A DNA stretch of 19,392 bases from CAYZXU01 sp964482535 (GCA_964482535.1 CAYZXU010000041.1:1-19392), one strand, 5' to 3'; positions 1-7,525 are shown, numbered from the stretch's first letter. A program made the numbers and translations. Notes: generated from the sequence alone by a model not told the origin.

Positions 1-1075
1 CAAGCATACCCGTAACTGAATAGTGTATTCCATGAAGCCCCTTTGTGAGCCAGCAAATAAAACACAGGCCAATGATAACAACAGTTTTTATCTCCATAGA
101 TGTTAAGGGACCAAGATCTTCATCAAATTCAGGCAGCCTGAATTTAGGATCCGGTCTGAAAACAAAATAAACAACAAGCACGGCAATGGGCACTGTAATA
201 ATAGCCGCAGGCATCGCAAACTTTATCCATTCAAGAAATGTTATCTCTATGCCTGTAAATTCTTTTAAAAATGCCGCTGAGACCATACACCGTCCACCGC
301 CGACCAGTGTGCCCATCCCTCCGCAGGAGCATGCAAAGGGAAGTGAAAGCATCATGAACTTTGCAGTATTGGTATGTGGCTCAATGCCAACGGCTCGCAT
401 GAGTGGAAGCATTGTCACAATTCCTATGGCGCAGGCTGCTGCATCATGCATAAAACTCGATGCCAGACCCAGTGATATGGAGATAATAAATGTAAATTTC
501 ACCACACTGGTTCCGGCTCTTTTTATGATAAAATATCCGAGCCGCTTTGTTATGCCTGTTTTCTCAAGTGAGATTGCAAAGATCAGGCAGCACATGATAA
601 AAACAACCACAGGGTGCATATAAGGCGCCCAGACCTCTTTTGTATCCCCTATTCCCAGCAGTATTAAAAATACTCCTATACATATTGCAGTTATCTCCAA
701 AGGGATGGGTTCAACCACAAAAAGAAATACCAGTACCGCAAGAATGGCCAAAAAACGCTTGGCTTTGGGAGAAAGTCCGTTCACATAATCAACCTTTATT
801 TCATTGTTTTGCAGTTCTGCGGCCTTTTTTTCTAAAAATTTTACACTTGCCTCATTTGTCCCGGGATTATTTGCCTCTACCAGGTATTCGCCTGAAGCTT
901 TTTTGTCTTCAGCCTGGGAAACGAGAGTATAATTCTGGTCGATACTCTTAAAAAAATTCCGGTCATTATCGCCGGATATTTTAAATTGAGTTCCTTCGGG
1001 TCTTGGCAGAAGCATGACGACTGCGCCTATTGCCAGCCCTATGACCAGTTGAAATCCTTTTGATTTAAAAAACAT
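1..1075 (-). CDS. DASS/SLC13-family anion transporter, 3' end cut by window edge
   Basis: Open frame from ATG at 1075 to the left edge (358 codons visible, no stop), with AAGGAG six bases before the ATG. It is an inner-membrane protein. The first TM segment is about residues 8-24, followed by a polar stretch of about 75 residues, then strongly hydrophobic segments (about 107-141, 154-172, 192-228, 286-307, 329-345). The order of segments, the V-E-P-I-P-L-E turn near 121-127 and the G-G-M-G-T-L-V-G loop near 252-259 fit the divalent anion:Na+ symporter family, which imports di- and tricarboxylates or sulfate. Oddities: the first SNT-type substrate/Na+ loop reads S-F-M-H-D-A-A (207-213) and the second lacks the usual Asn and the TPPN ending, so the substrate cannot be named. 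It is the last visible gene of the operon starting at 4155; the upstream sensor kinase probably controls its expression or responds to its substrate. Family assignment is good; substrate unknown. Confidence 0.8.
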   Translation of the reverse strand, partial: MFFKSKGFQLVIGLAIGAVVMLLPRPEGTQFKISGDNDRNFFKSIDQNYTLVSQAEDKKASGEYLVEANNPGTNEASVKFLEKKAAELQNNEIKVDYVNGLSPKAKRFLAILAVLVFLFVVEPIPLEITAICIGVFLILLGIGDTKEVWAPYMHPVVVFIMCCLIFAISLEKTGITKRLGYFIIKRAGTSVVKFTFIISISLGLASSFMHDAAACAIGIVTMLPLMRAVGIEPHTNTAKFMMLSLPFACSCGGMGTLVGGGRCMVSAAFLKEFTGIEITFLEWIKFAMPAAIITVPIAVLVVYFVFRPDPKFRLPEFDEDLGPLTSMEIKTVVIIGLCFICWLTKGLHGIHYSVTGML

Positions 1076-1090
1076 ATCTTCTCCTTAACA

Positions 1091-1124
1091 AGGTCTTTTA
1101 AAAAAAGACATTTTGCAAAGACCT
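1091..1124 (-). promoter_or_regulatory. Intercistronic alternative hairpins before the transporter
   Basis: In the 73-base gap between the second stand-alone receiver and the transporter, AGGTCTTT (1091-1098) and AAAGACCT (1117-1124) form a perfect 8-bp inverted repeat. GTCTTTT (1093-1099) pairs equally well with AAAAGAC (1103-1109). The AAGG at 1090-1093 can also pair with CCTT (1083-1086), which is the complement of the transporter's Shine-Dalgarno core. The helices are mutually exclusive, so the site could set transporter levels relative to the regulators. This is inference from pairing only. Confidence 0.3.
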
Positions 1125-1148
1125 CTTAACTTAAACACATAAAAAGAG

Positions 1149-1532
1149 TCAGACCTTTTTCCTTTTTGCATAGGCTTCCCTTATTTTTACAAGAAGTTCT
1201 CCAAGTTCGCACGGTTTTGTAAGGTAATCAAAAGCTCCGTAATCGATCCCTTCCCTTGCAGCCTCTTCCGAGCCATGACCGGTAAGTATGAGAACCTCAA
1301 GATCCGGCTCCATTTTCTTTAATATTTTGAGAACCTCAATTCCATCCATGTCTTCCATCTTGAGATCCAGAACAGCCACGTCAAAATCTTTTTTTCTAAC
1401 CTCCTGAATTGCTTCAAAACCGCTGTAGGTTTTTGTAACATCAAACCCTCTTTTATTCAGCCTGTTGTAAAGAACATTTACATACCCTTTTTCATCATCC
1501 ACAATAAGAAGTTTGATTTTCTCTTCTTCCAT
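1149..1532 (-). CDS. Stand-alone receiver (CheY-like response regulator)
   Basis: A 127-residue protein that is a single receiver domain with no output domain. The acidic pocket (D12, D13), phospho-acceptor D56, switch T84 and K106 (in L-T-K-P) are all present, so it should be phosphorylatable in the cytoplasm. AAAGGA precedes the ATG. It begins 10 bases after the neighbouring receiver gene ends and lies just before the transporter, so it belongs to the same operon as the dCache kinase. With no DNA-binding or enzymatic domain it probably works by protein contact or as a phosphate relay or sink. The sequence L-T-G-H-G after the fourth strand resembles receivers of NtrC-type regulators, which may be its origin. 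Confident on domain, not on partner. Confidence 0.9.
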   Translation of the reverse strand: MEEEKIKLLIVDDEKGYVNVLYNRLNKRGFDVTKTYSGFEAIQEVRKKDFDVAVLDLKMEDMDGIEVLKILKKMEPDLEVLILTGHGSEEAAREGIDYGAFDYLTKPCELGELLVKIREAYAKRKKV

Positions 1533-1542
1533 AATTTTTCCT

Positions 1543-1974
1543 TTAAGCGCGTCTTGAAGTAATCTCCTTTATGCGTGCCTCAACAATTTTATTTTCATGC
1601 TTCTGTTTTTTTTCGGCCGCCTGGGTTACCTTGGAAACAAGCTGATCAATATCGCAGGGTTTCATCAGATAATCAAAAGCTCCAAACCTCATCCCTTCAA
1701 TTGCGGATTCCACAGTTGCATGACCTGTGAGCATGACAACTTCCGTAAGCGGATATACTTTCTTAATCTCTCTTAAGGTTTCAATTCCATCCATACCTGG
1801 CATCTTTACATCAAGAACTACAACTTCAATTTTATCGTTACTTTCAAGCGCTTTCAGAGCATCCAGGCCGCTGTGAGCAGTGTCAACGTCAAACTCTCTC
1901 TTTTTTAAACGTTTGGTCATGGTCTCCACAAAAGGAACCTCATCATCAACTAAAAGCAATTTAATTTTTTTCAT
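1543..1974 (-). CDS. Stand-alone receiver with charged C-terminal tail
   Basis: A 143-residue receiver domain protein. D10/D11, D55 (phospho-acceptor, in V-L-D-V-K-M-P), T83 and K105 are in place. About 20 lysine/glutamate-rich residues follow the domain (about 122-143) and look like a short helix rather than a known output domain. AAGGAG lies nine bases before the ATG. It sits between the dCache kinase (38 bases upstream) and a second stand-alone receiver (10 bases downstream). The two receivers are clearly paralogous, which suggests duplication and splitting of roles under a single kinase. Probable target is the adjacent kinase; the final output is not visible in this operon. Confidence 0.9.
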   Translation of the reverse strand: MKKIKLLLVDDEVPFVETMTKRLKKREFDVDTAHSGLDALKALESNDKIEVVVLDVKMPGMDGIETLREIKKVYPLTEVVMLTGHATVESAIEGMRFGAFDYLMKPCDIDQLVSKVTQAAEKKQKHENKIVEARIKEITSRRA

Positions 1975-2012
1975 TTAAACTCTCCTTATATTATTATGTA
2001 TATCAACTACTT

Positions 2013-3752
2013 CTATAATCCGCCATCAAGGTTATCGAACTCGGGATCAGTTTTTTTCTCTTTTTGTTCAAAAATCGGCAGGCTGATAATAAATGTTGTG
2101 CCAACATTTATTGCACTTTGAACCTTAATATTTCCTCCCATTTTTTTTATTATACCATAGCAGATGGCAAGGCCTAAGCCCGTTCCCTTACCCACCGGTT
2201 TGGTTGTAAAAAAAGGGTCAAATATTCTAACAAGATTTGCTTTTGGTATGCCTGGTCCATTATCCTTAATCTCAATACTAACATTATTATTGTGAGAATT
2301 ACTGGTTATATCAATATTGCCGCCTGTTTTTTCCATGGCATCGAGAGCATTATTAAAAAGATTCAGCAGCACCTGCTGCATTTCCGACTGGGACAAACTA
2401 AGCAGAGGCAGGTTATTATCAAGCCTGGTATTGAAAATTACATTTGCGTATTTTGCCCTTTGAGCGGACAAACTTACAACTTCGTCAATAATTTCATTAA
2501 TCTGAACATCATCTATCCTTGAATCCGTTTTTCTTGCAAAGGAGAGCAGCTTGTAGGTAATCTCCTTGCAGCGTTTGCCCTGGGTTTGAATCTGCTTTAA
2601 AGATCTTTTATATTCCTCAAGATTTTCGGTTTTCTGAAGATCTTCCTCTTCCAGCAAATCCTCCATCCAGCCTGACTCTTCAACCATTATAGCTACAGGA
2701 TTGTTAATTTCATGGGCTATGCCTGCTGCCAGTTCACCCACAGAAGCGAGTTTTCCGGTTTCTATCACCTGCTGGTTCAGCATCTCCTTTTCACTGTCAA
2801 TCCTGGCAATACGGTTAACGATTCTTCTCGATAATATAAATGCCATGGAAATAATACAAAAGCAGCCTATGACGAAAATTATGTACGCTATATTGCGAAC
2901 AATTTTAATGCTTGAAAAAGCATCTCCATAATCCTGCTGATAGACCATCAACCAGTCTCCACCCTTAAGTGAAGAAACAACATATATGAGCTTTTCTCCA
3001 GAGCTCTTATCTTTCTTTTCAATAATATGCTCCCCTCTTTTTGTTTCTTTTACTTTTTTTAATAACTCCGTATAGCTTTTTTTATCTGCATTTACATCAA
3101 AAGAAGTCTTGGTCTGAAATTCTCCTTCCCTGTTAAGGATATATGCAAACCCTGTTTTACCTATCCTCAGATTTTCAACAAGGGAGTTAAAAGCCATAAT
3201 ATCTATAGTCGCCCTCAAAATTAACTCCTTCCCGTCAAAATTTTTCTTTACCGTAACAATAAAATGCGGCAGCCCTCGAAGCCCAAGAAAAACGTCACTG
3301 ATATAATATCGGTTTGCAAGAGCATTTTTAAACCACTGTGCATCGGAATACTGTGCATCTTTTAACTGAAAAGGACCTGCATATGCCAGTTGTACCCCCT
3401 TGTCGTTAATAGTTCCCAAATCTACAAAAACATTATCATAAGCCTTTTGCATTTCCAGAAGATTTTCCTGTAGAAACAGTTCATTTTTAAGATTTTCAAT
3501 GCTGGCCATCTTTGCCAGGAATTGAATATTGCCAAGCCTTTCCTTTAAAAATGTATCTATATTCTGTTTATGCTTTTGCACAAGTTCATCAAGATGAGCG
3601 CTAACTTTTTCGTGATATGACTTGTTAAAACGATCAAGAATAATAAGACCAACTAAAATCATTGGGGTTATCGATACTATGATTATTGTAGTCACTATTT
3701 TTTTTGTTATCATTTTGTAATAACTGTTTTGCAATAGTTTATCTTTTTCCAT
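2013..3752 (-). CDS. Membrane sensor histidine kinase with dCache sensor domain
   Basis: A 579-residue class I histidine kinase. Two TM helices (about 18-40 and 285-307) enclose an extracytoplasmic domain of about 245 residues. The W-F-K-N-A-L and Y-I-S-D-V-F motifs (140-156) mark it as double-Cache, a fold that often binds carboxylates or amino acids. There is only a very short linker and no recognisable HAMP. H347 in the H-box (A-H-E-I-N-N-P), N464/N468 in the N-box, D-N-G-P-G-I (497-502) and G-K-G-T-G-L-G-L (521-528) complete the kinase core. The ATG overlaps the preceding receiver gene by 14 bases, implying coupled translation. Two stand-alone receivers and a DASS transporter follow, so a sensor for the transported anion is the simplest reading (inference). 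Confidence 0.92.
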   Translation of the reverse strand: MEKDKLLQNSYYKMITKKIVTTIIIVSITPMILVGLIILDRFNKSYHEKVSAHLDELVQKHKQNIDTFLKERLGNIQFLAKMASIENLKNELFLQENLLEMQKAYDNVFVDLGTINDKGVQLAYAGPFQLKDAQYSDAQWFKNALANRYYISDVFLGLRGLPHFIVTVKKNFDGKELILRATIDIMAFNSLVENLRIGKTGFAYILNREGEFQTKTSFDVNADKKSYTELLKKVKETKRGEHIIEKKDKSSGEKLIYVVSSLKGGDWLMVYQQDYGDAFSSIKIVRNIAYIIFVIGCFCIISMAFILSRRIVNRIARIDSEKEMLNQQVIETGKLASVGELAAGIAHEINNPVAIMVEESGWMEDLLEEEDLQKTENLEEYKRSLKQIQTQGKRCKEITYKLLSFARKTDSRIDDVQINEIIDEVVSLSAQRAKYANVIFNTRLDNNLPLLSLSQSEMQQVLLNLFNNALDAMEKTGGNIDITSNSHNNNVSIEIKDNGPGIPKANLVRIFDPFFTTKPVGKGTGLGLAICYGIIKKMGGNIKVQSAINVGTTFIISLPIFEQKEKKTDPEFDNLDGGL

Positions 3753-4155
3753 CTTTATTGACCCTTAAAATATTTTTATTTATATTCGATTCATGCAGTA
3801 TATCCGCAATAACCTGTTTCATATATTCTATGCTGTTTCCACTTTTTTCCAGAAAAAACAAGAGATTGGAATCATGAAAATCTTCTGAATAATCTGCCTG
3901 CAAAGCATGAATCACTATGGGCAGAGGCGGAATTCTGTCTTTTAATTTTTGCATTACCGACAATTCTTCAAAATCAGGAAGCTCGGGATCAAGTATCAAA
4001 ATATCAGCAAATTCATGATGATAAGCCCAGTATAAAACTTCCCATGCGTTTTTTGACATCCGTATAATATATCCTTCATTTTCCAGTTCACGCTTAAGGA
4101 GCTTGCGAACATTAGGATTTCTGTCAGCTATCAATATTATATGTTTTTTTTCCAT
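3739..4155 (-). CDS. Degenerate receiver-domain protein, first gene of the operon
   Basis: A 138-residue protein with the length and hydrophobic pattern of a receiver domain. D56 (I-L-I-L-D-P-E) sits where the phospho-acceptor should be and K104 matches the conserved lysine. The usual acidic pair is reduced to a single D11 (A-D-R-N) and the switch Thr/Ser appears to be Ala (I-H-A-L near 82-85). It may bind phosphate weakly or act as a phosphorylation-independent pseudo-receiver. A good AAGGG lies six bases before the ATG. It is the first gene downstream of the sigma-54-type promoter at 4240-4254 and overlaps the kinase gene by 14 bases. Its role is probably modulation of that kinase; this is inferred from position only. 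Confidence 0.8.
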   Translation of the reverse strand: MEKKHIILIADRNPNVRKLLKRELENEGYIIRMSKNAWEVLYWAYHHEFADILILDPELPDFEELSVMQKLKDRIPPLPIVIHALQADYSEDFHDSNLLFFLEKSGNSIEYMKQVIADILHESNINKNILRVNKDGKR

Positions 4156-4239
4156 GAAAGCCCTTAATAAAGACTTAAAAAATGTTCAACTTTGCCTGGT
4201 TTAAGTTTAAATTTAAAAATTTAGATATTAGTAATATCC

Positions 4240-4254
4240 GCAAAGTCTGTGCCA
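4240..4254 (-). promoter_or_regulatory. Sigma-54 (-24/-12) promoter of the transporter operon
   Basis: Read on the minus strand, the site is TGGCAC-AGACT-TTGC, which matches the sigma-54 consensus TGGCAC-N5-TTGC with the correct GG to GC spacing. Transcription would start about 12 bases beyond the GC, near 4229, giving a leader of about 70 bases before the ATG at 4155. The divergently transcribed neighbour encodes a sigma-54 activator, and inverted repeats lie 130-200 bp upstream, consistent with enhancer-dependent control. Confidence 0.8.
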
Positions 4255-4372
4255 TAATAAAAGGCTTTAATATATTTCTTAACTCGTTGCACTTAAAGGA
4301 AATATTTATTTTTATAATTAATTATCCGGGGATTTTTTTTTAAAAGAGTGTCGACTTTTTTTACAGAATGTA

Positions 4373-4401
4373 AAATCAGACCTGATAAAATAATCTGATT
4401 T
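4373..4401. promoter_or_regulatory. Inverted repeat, candidate enhancer site 1
   Basis: AAATCAGA (4373-4380) and TCTGATTT (4394-4401) form a perfect 8-bp inverted repeat with half-site centres 21 bp apart, two helical turns, as expected for a dimer on one DNA face. The centre is about 133 bp upstream of the -24 element at 4254. The gap of 4156-4524 between the divergent operons holds no credible gene. Confidence 0.45.
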
Positions 4402-4441
4402 CTCTGTATTTTGTTTGAATATACAATTTTTCTCTGACATA

Positions 4442-4469
4442 TTGATAATTGTGGTATTAAAATTATCAA
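4442..4469. promoter_or_regulatory. Inverted repeat, candidate enhancer site 2 or operator
   Basis: TTGATAATT (4442-4450) and AATTATCAA (4461-4469) form a perfect 9-bp inverted repeat with a 10-bp spacer. It lies about 200 bp upstream of the sigma-54 promoter of the minus-strand operon and 56 bp before the kinase start at 4525, so it could serve either side. Its sequence differs from the repeat at 4373-4401, so one protein need not bind both. Confidence 0.4.
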
Positions 4470-4524
4470 ATATAAAGTTAATGGCATCATCAATTTTACA
4501 GATATTTATAAAATAAAGAAAAAT

Positions 4525-4764
4525 ATGAGATCAGTCATTCCCCTGCGCCATAGAATTTTCCTGCTCATAGCAGTCCTTGCCATTATAAACATTTTCGGTT
4601 CCATGGTAACAATATGGTATACCTGGAGAACCCAGAAACTCTATACTTCCATTGTTGACCGTGATGTAAATGCTCTAATGTCCACACAACAGCTTGAAAA
4701 TGCACTGGTTTTACAAAAAGGGCTACAACCTATTTTTTTCTTACAAATGCCTCCAAATGGTTAA
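4525..4764 (+). CDS. NtrB/HydH-like sensor kinase, N-terminal part (frameshifted)
   Basis: Seventy-nine residues before a stop at 4762-4764. A basic N-terminus is followed by one TM helix (about 10-31) and the start of a helical periplasmic sensor domain. The homologous continuation (Y-F-F-L-T-N-A-S-K-W-L) is in the -1 frame, which is open from 4698 and runs without a stop into the kinase core ending at 5993. The two pieces are therefore one gene of about 1.47 kb, broken near 4720-4740. Restoring one base in the GGG at 4720-4722 would give Q-K-G-A-T-T-Y-F-F-L and an intact protein. The break could be a real mutation, a sequencing error, or be bridged by frameshifting. No Shine-Dalgarno stronger than AAAGAAAAA precedes the ATG. 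Confidence 0.65.
   Translation: MRSVIPLRHRIFLLIAVLAIINIFGSMVTIWYTWRTQKLYTSIVDRDVNALMSTQQLENALVLQKGLQPIFFLQMPPNG
4720..4740 (+). other. Frameshift site with slippery heptamer in the sensor kinase
   Basis: The change of frame falls between the GGG at 4720-4722 and the T-run at 4733-4739. In the upstream frame the bases at 4734-4740 read T-TTT-TTC, a classical X-XXY-YYZ slippery heptamer. A -1 slip there joins exactly the frame that carries the rest of the sensor domain. Loss of one G from the GGG run explains the break equally well. Confidence 0.6.
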
Positions 4765-4910
4765 ACCAGCTTGATGAATATAATGAACAATTTCTCTTTT
4801 GGCTGACAAATGCCCGTGCATATACTGAGATTGATGAGGCTCGTTTTATTTTAAATGATATTGAATCAAACTACATAAGTTATGTTTTTCAACGTGACAG
4901 AGTAATAGAT

Positions 4911-5993
4911 ATGTACAAAGAGGGTAAAAATGAAGAGGGGGCAAGGGAGCACTGGAAGGTAAGAAAGCAGTTTATCTCCATTTATAATCTTTGCGACAAA
5001 TTTAAGAATATTCAGAAAAAAAGCATATTGGAAACCCGGAATAATTATAAAAAATCAGCAAAAATAGTTACCATAACTGCATGGTGCACAGTTCCGGCTG
5101 TTATTATACTTATATTTCTTTTATCTTTTATCCTCTATAAACAGATACTGAAACCGATCAGAAAACTGGCTTTGGAGTCTGATATGAAAAAAAGTCCAGC
5201 TCCTGTGCGTAACGAAATAAATGCTCTTTCAAAACGGGTTAATTCCCTTGTAAAAAATATAAATGAAACCCATGCCAAACTTGAAGAAAGCAGGGAGAGT
5301 CTGATACAATCTGAAAAACTGGCTCAAGCCGGAAGGCTGGCGGCGGGCATGGCCCATAGTGTCAGAAACCCGCTGACCTCTGTAAAGATGCGTCTTTTCA
5401 CCCTTGAAAGAAGCTTAAACTTAAATCATACGCAAATGGAGGATCTGGATGTAATATCGGAAGAAATCAGATATATTGACACTATTTTAAGAAATTTTAT
5501 TGAATTTGCAAGACCTCCCAAGATGCAGTTTCACATGATAAATCCTTCAGAGGTTGTGGATATGACGCTGGAGCTTTTAAAACACAGGATTGAATCATAC
5601 AAAACGGATGTTAAGGTTAAAAGAGACACAGAGCTTCCTGTAATTTCGGCAGATGCTGAGCAGTTAAAAGAAGTTATGGTAAATATATTATTAAATGCAT
5701 GCGAGGCAATGAGAGAGGATGGCAAAATTTTAATCGAAGAAAAAATTGTGTATCCTGATTCTTCAGAAGACTCATTTAAAAAAGCTGTTCAAATAAGCAT
5801 ACGTGATAACGGACCCGGGATTTCAGAATCGATAAAGAAAAAAATTTTTCAGCCATTTTTCAGTTCCAAGGAAGAAGGTTCCGGTCTCGGACTCAGTATT
5901 GCAAAACGGATTATAGATGGACACGGCGGTAAAATAACATTTGAATCCGAAGTAAATAAAGGAACAACATTTATTATTCAACTGCCTTTTTGA
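4911..5993 (+). CDS. NtrB/HydH-like sensor histidine kinase, C-terminal part
   Basis: The first ATG of the second frame is at 4911, although the frame is open from 4698 and its upstream part encodes the missing sensor residues; no Shine-Dalgarno supports an independent start. From 4911 it has the end of the periplasmic helical domain, a TM helix (about 52-78), a HAMP-like linker, a HisKA domain with H149 (A-H-S-V-R-N-P-L), the F-A-R-P-P motif (199-203) typical of HydH/ZraS/NtrB-like kinases, an N-box (N258, N262), D-N-G-P-G-I (299-304) and G-S-G-L-G-L (323-328). The acidic residue normally after the catalytic His is Ser. The stop is 12 bases before the sigma-54 activator gene, its evident partner. 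The kinase core is intact; whether a full-length sensor is made depends on the frameshift. Confidence 0.8.
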   Translation: MYKEGKNEEGAREHWKVRKQFISIYNLCDKFKNIQKKSILETRNNYKKSAKIVTITAWCTVPAVIILIFLLSFILYKQILKPIRKLALESDMKKSPAPVRNEINALSKRVNSLVKNINETHAKLEESRESLIQSEKLAQAGRLAAGMAHSVRNPLTSVKMRLFTLERSLNLNHTQMEDLDVISEEIRYIDTILRNFIEFARPPKMQFHMINPSEVVDMTLELLKHRIESYKTDVKVKRDTELPVISADAEQLKEVMVNILLNACEAMREDGKILIEEKIVYPDSSEDSFKKAVQISIRDNGPGISESIKKKIFQPFFSSKEEGSGLGLSIAKRIIDGHGGKITFESEVNKGTTFIIQLPF

Positions 5994-6005
5994 GGAATAA
6001 ATTAA

Positions 6006-7442
6006 ATGGCGAAAATTCTAATCGTAGATGATGACCCTCAACTGCGCAAGAGCTTTCAAAAAATTCTTGCAGAAGAAGGCTACACTCTGCAGACAGCTTC
6101 CACTGGTGAGGCTGGAATCTGGTCAGTGCAAAAGGATCCTCCTGATCTTGTTATTATGGATGTGCGCATGCCCGGCATGGACGGTCTTGAAGCATTTAAG
6201 ACTATGCATAAAACCGATCCAAAACTGCCTGTAATAATAATGACGGCGTTTGGAACAACCGATACTGCAATTGAGGCAACAAAAGCAGGCGCTTTTGATT
6301 ATATACTGAAACCTTTTGAAATTCCGGACATACTTGACCTGATCAAAAAAGCGCTTCAGGCCGGAAGTTTCATGCATTCAAAAGTCCAGATCAATCCTTC
6401 TCCTGAAAATGTTTCAAAAGATGCTATTGTGGGCAAAAGTCGGCCAATGCAGGAAATATATAAATCCATAGGCCGTGTGGCGCCCACGGATGCAACTGTT
6501 TTAATACGCGGCGAATCAGGCACCGGAAAAGAGCTTGTTGCAAAGGCAATCTACAACCACAGTTTAAGGAATAATAAACCTTTCCTTGTTATTAACTGTG
6601 TTGCCATACCTGAAACCCTCCTTGAAAGCGAGCTTTTTGGTTATGAAAGAGGGGCATTTTCAGGAGCTGTAAGCCGCAGAATCGGAAAAATTGAGCGCGC
6701 CAATAAAGGCACAATATTTCTTGATGAAATAGGAGATATGCCTTTTAATATCCAGGCAAAAATTTTACGCCTTCTCCAGGAAAAAAGTATTGAGCGTCTT
6801 GGTGGGCGTGAACCTGTTCCGGTTGATGTGAGAATAATCGCTGCAACAAATCGGAACCTGGAAAAAGCTGTTTCCAGTGGAAAGTTCAGGGAAGATCTTT
6901 ATTACAGGCTCAATGTAGTTAACCTTATGCTTCCTAAATTAAATGAGAGAAAAGATGATCTGCCTATCTTAACAGAATATTTTATGGAAAAATTTTCCAG
7001 GGAGATGAATATCCCTTATCCCGGCATTGCTGCTAATGCAAGAGATGCTCTTTTCGAATATTCATGGCCGGGCAATGTCAGAGAACTCGCAAATACTATA
7101 CAAAAAGCCATGATCTTCAGCCAGGGCTGCCCACTGGAAAAAAAGAGTATTATCCGCGCCACACATGGAAAAGATAATATGGCGGCTGATAAAGAGGCAA
7201 TAAATGATGAACATTTTGACAAACTCTTTCGTGAATGGGTCAAAAAGAAAATTACCCTTTCTTCCTGCGATAATCTTTTTGATTCAATAATGGATTCTCT
7301 CGCAGGCGCCATAACGCGAGAGGCTCTTAATTTTACCAGCGGAAATCGTTCCCAGGCCGCTAAACTCCTGGGTTTATCCCGTCCCACCCTTATTTCAAAA
7401 ATTGATAAATATAAGCTTAAAATAAAAACTTCCGTGTTATGA
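6006..7442 (+). CDS. NtrC-family sigma-54-dependent response regulator
   Basis: A 478-residue activator with all three canonical domains. The receiver (1-120) has D8-D10, D52, T80 and K102. The AAA+ sigma-54 interaction domain (about 140-372) has Walker A G-E-S-G-T-G-K (169-175), Walker B in F-L-D-E-I (238-242) and arginine-finger candidates R295 and R301. A Fis-type helix-turn-helix follows at 441-468 (N-R-S-Q-A-A-K-L-L-G-L-S-R). The sigma-54 contact loop reads G-A-F-S-G-A (216-221), with Ser for the usual Thr. GAGGAA precedes the ATG, 12 bases after the kinase stop. It should bind upstream enhancers and use ATP to open sigma-54 promoters; the divergent promoter at 4240-4254 is the obvious target, and 18131-18147 is a possible second one. 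Target assignment is inference. Confidence 0.93.
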   Translation: MAKILIVDDDPQLRKSFQKILAEEGYTLQTASTGEAGIWSVQKDPPDLVIMDVRMPGMDGLEAFKTMHKTDPKLPVIIMTAFGTTDTAIEATKAGAFDYILKPFEIPDILDLIKKALQAGSFMHSKVQINPSPENVSKDAIVGKSRPMQEIYKSIGRVAPTDATVLIRGESGTGKELVAKAIYNHSLRNNKPFLVINCVAIPETLLESELFGYERGAFSGAVSRRIGKIERANKGTIFLDEIGDMPFNIQAKILRLLQEKSIERLGGREPVPVDVRIIAATNRNLEKAVSSGKFREDLYYRLNVVNLMLPKLNERKDDLPILTEYFMEKFSREMNIPYPGIAANARDALFEYSWPGNVRELANTIQKAMIFSQGCPLEKKSIIRATHGKDNMAADKEAINDEHFDKLFREWVKKKITLSSCDNLFDSIMDSLAGAITREALNFTSGNRSQAAKLLGLSRPTLISKIDKYKLKIKTSVL

Positions 7443-7525
7443 GCCGGTTTCAAGAGGTTTTAAGTTTTTTCAAGTTTGCAAAAATTTACAAACTAAAAAA
7501 CATAAAAAAAATCATGAGCCTTAAT

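Noticed and set aside
186..951. Two plus-strand open frames of 145 and 103 codons
   Set aside because: They lie opposite the transporter gene, which is open over the whole interval, membrane-like and has a good ribosome site.
4293..4493. A 66-codon minus-strand open frame in the divergent intergenic region
   Set aside because: No ribosome site and low-complexity product; it overlaps the inverted repeats upstream of the sigma-54 promoter.
7443..7525. Terminator after the sigma-54 activator gene
   Set aside because: AGTTTG/CAAACT forms only a 6-bp A/T-rich stem with no T-tract on either side, too weak to call.
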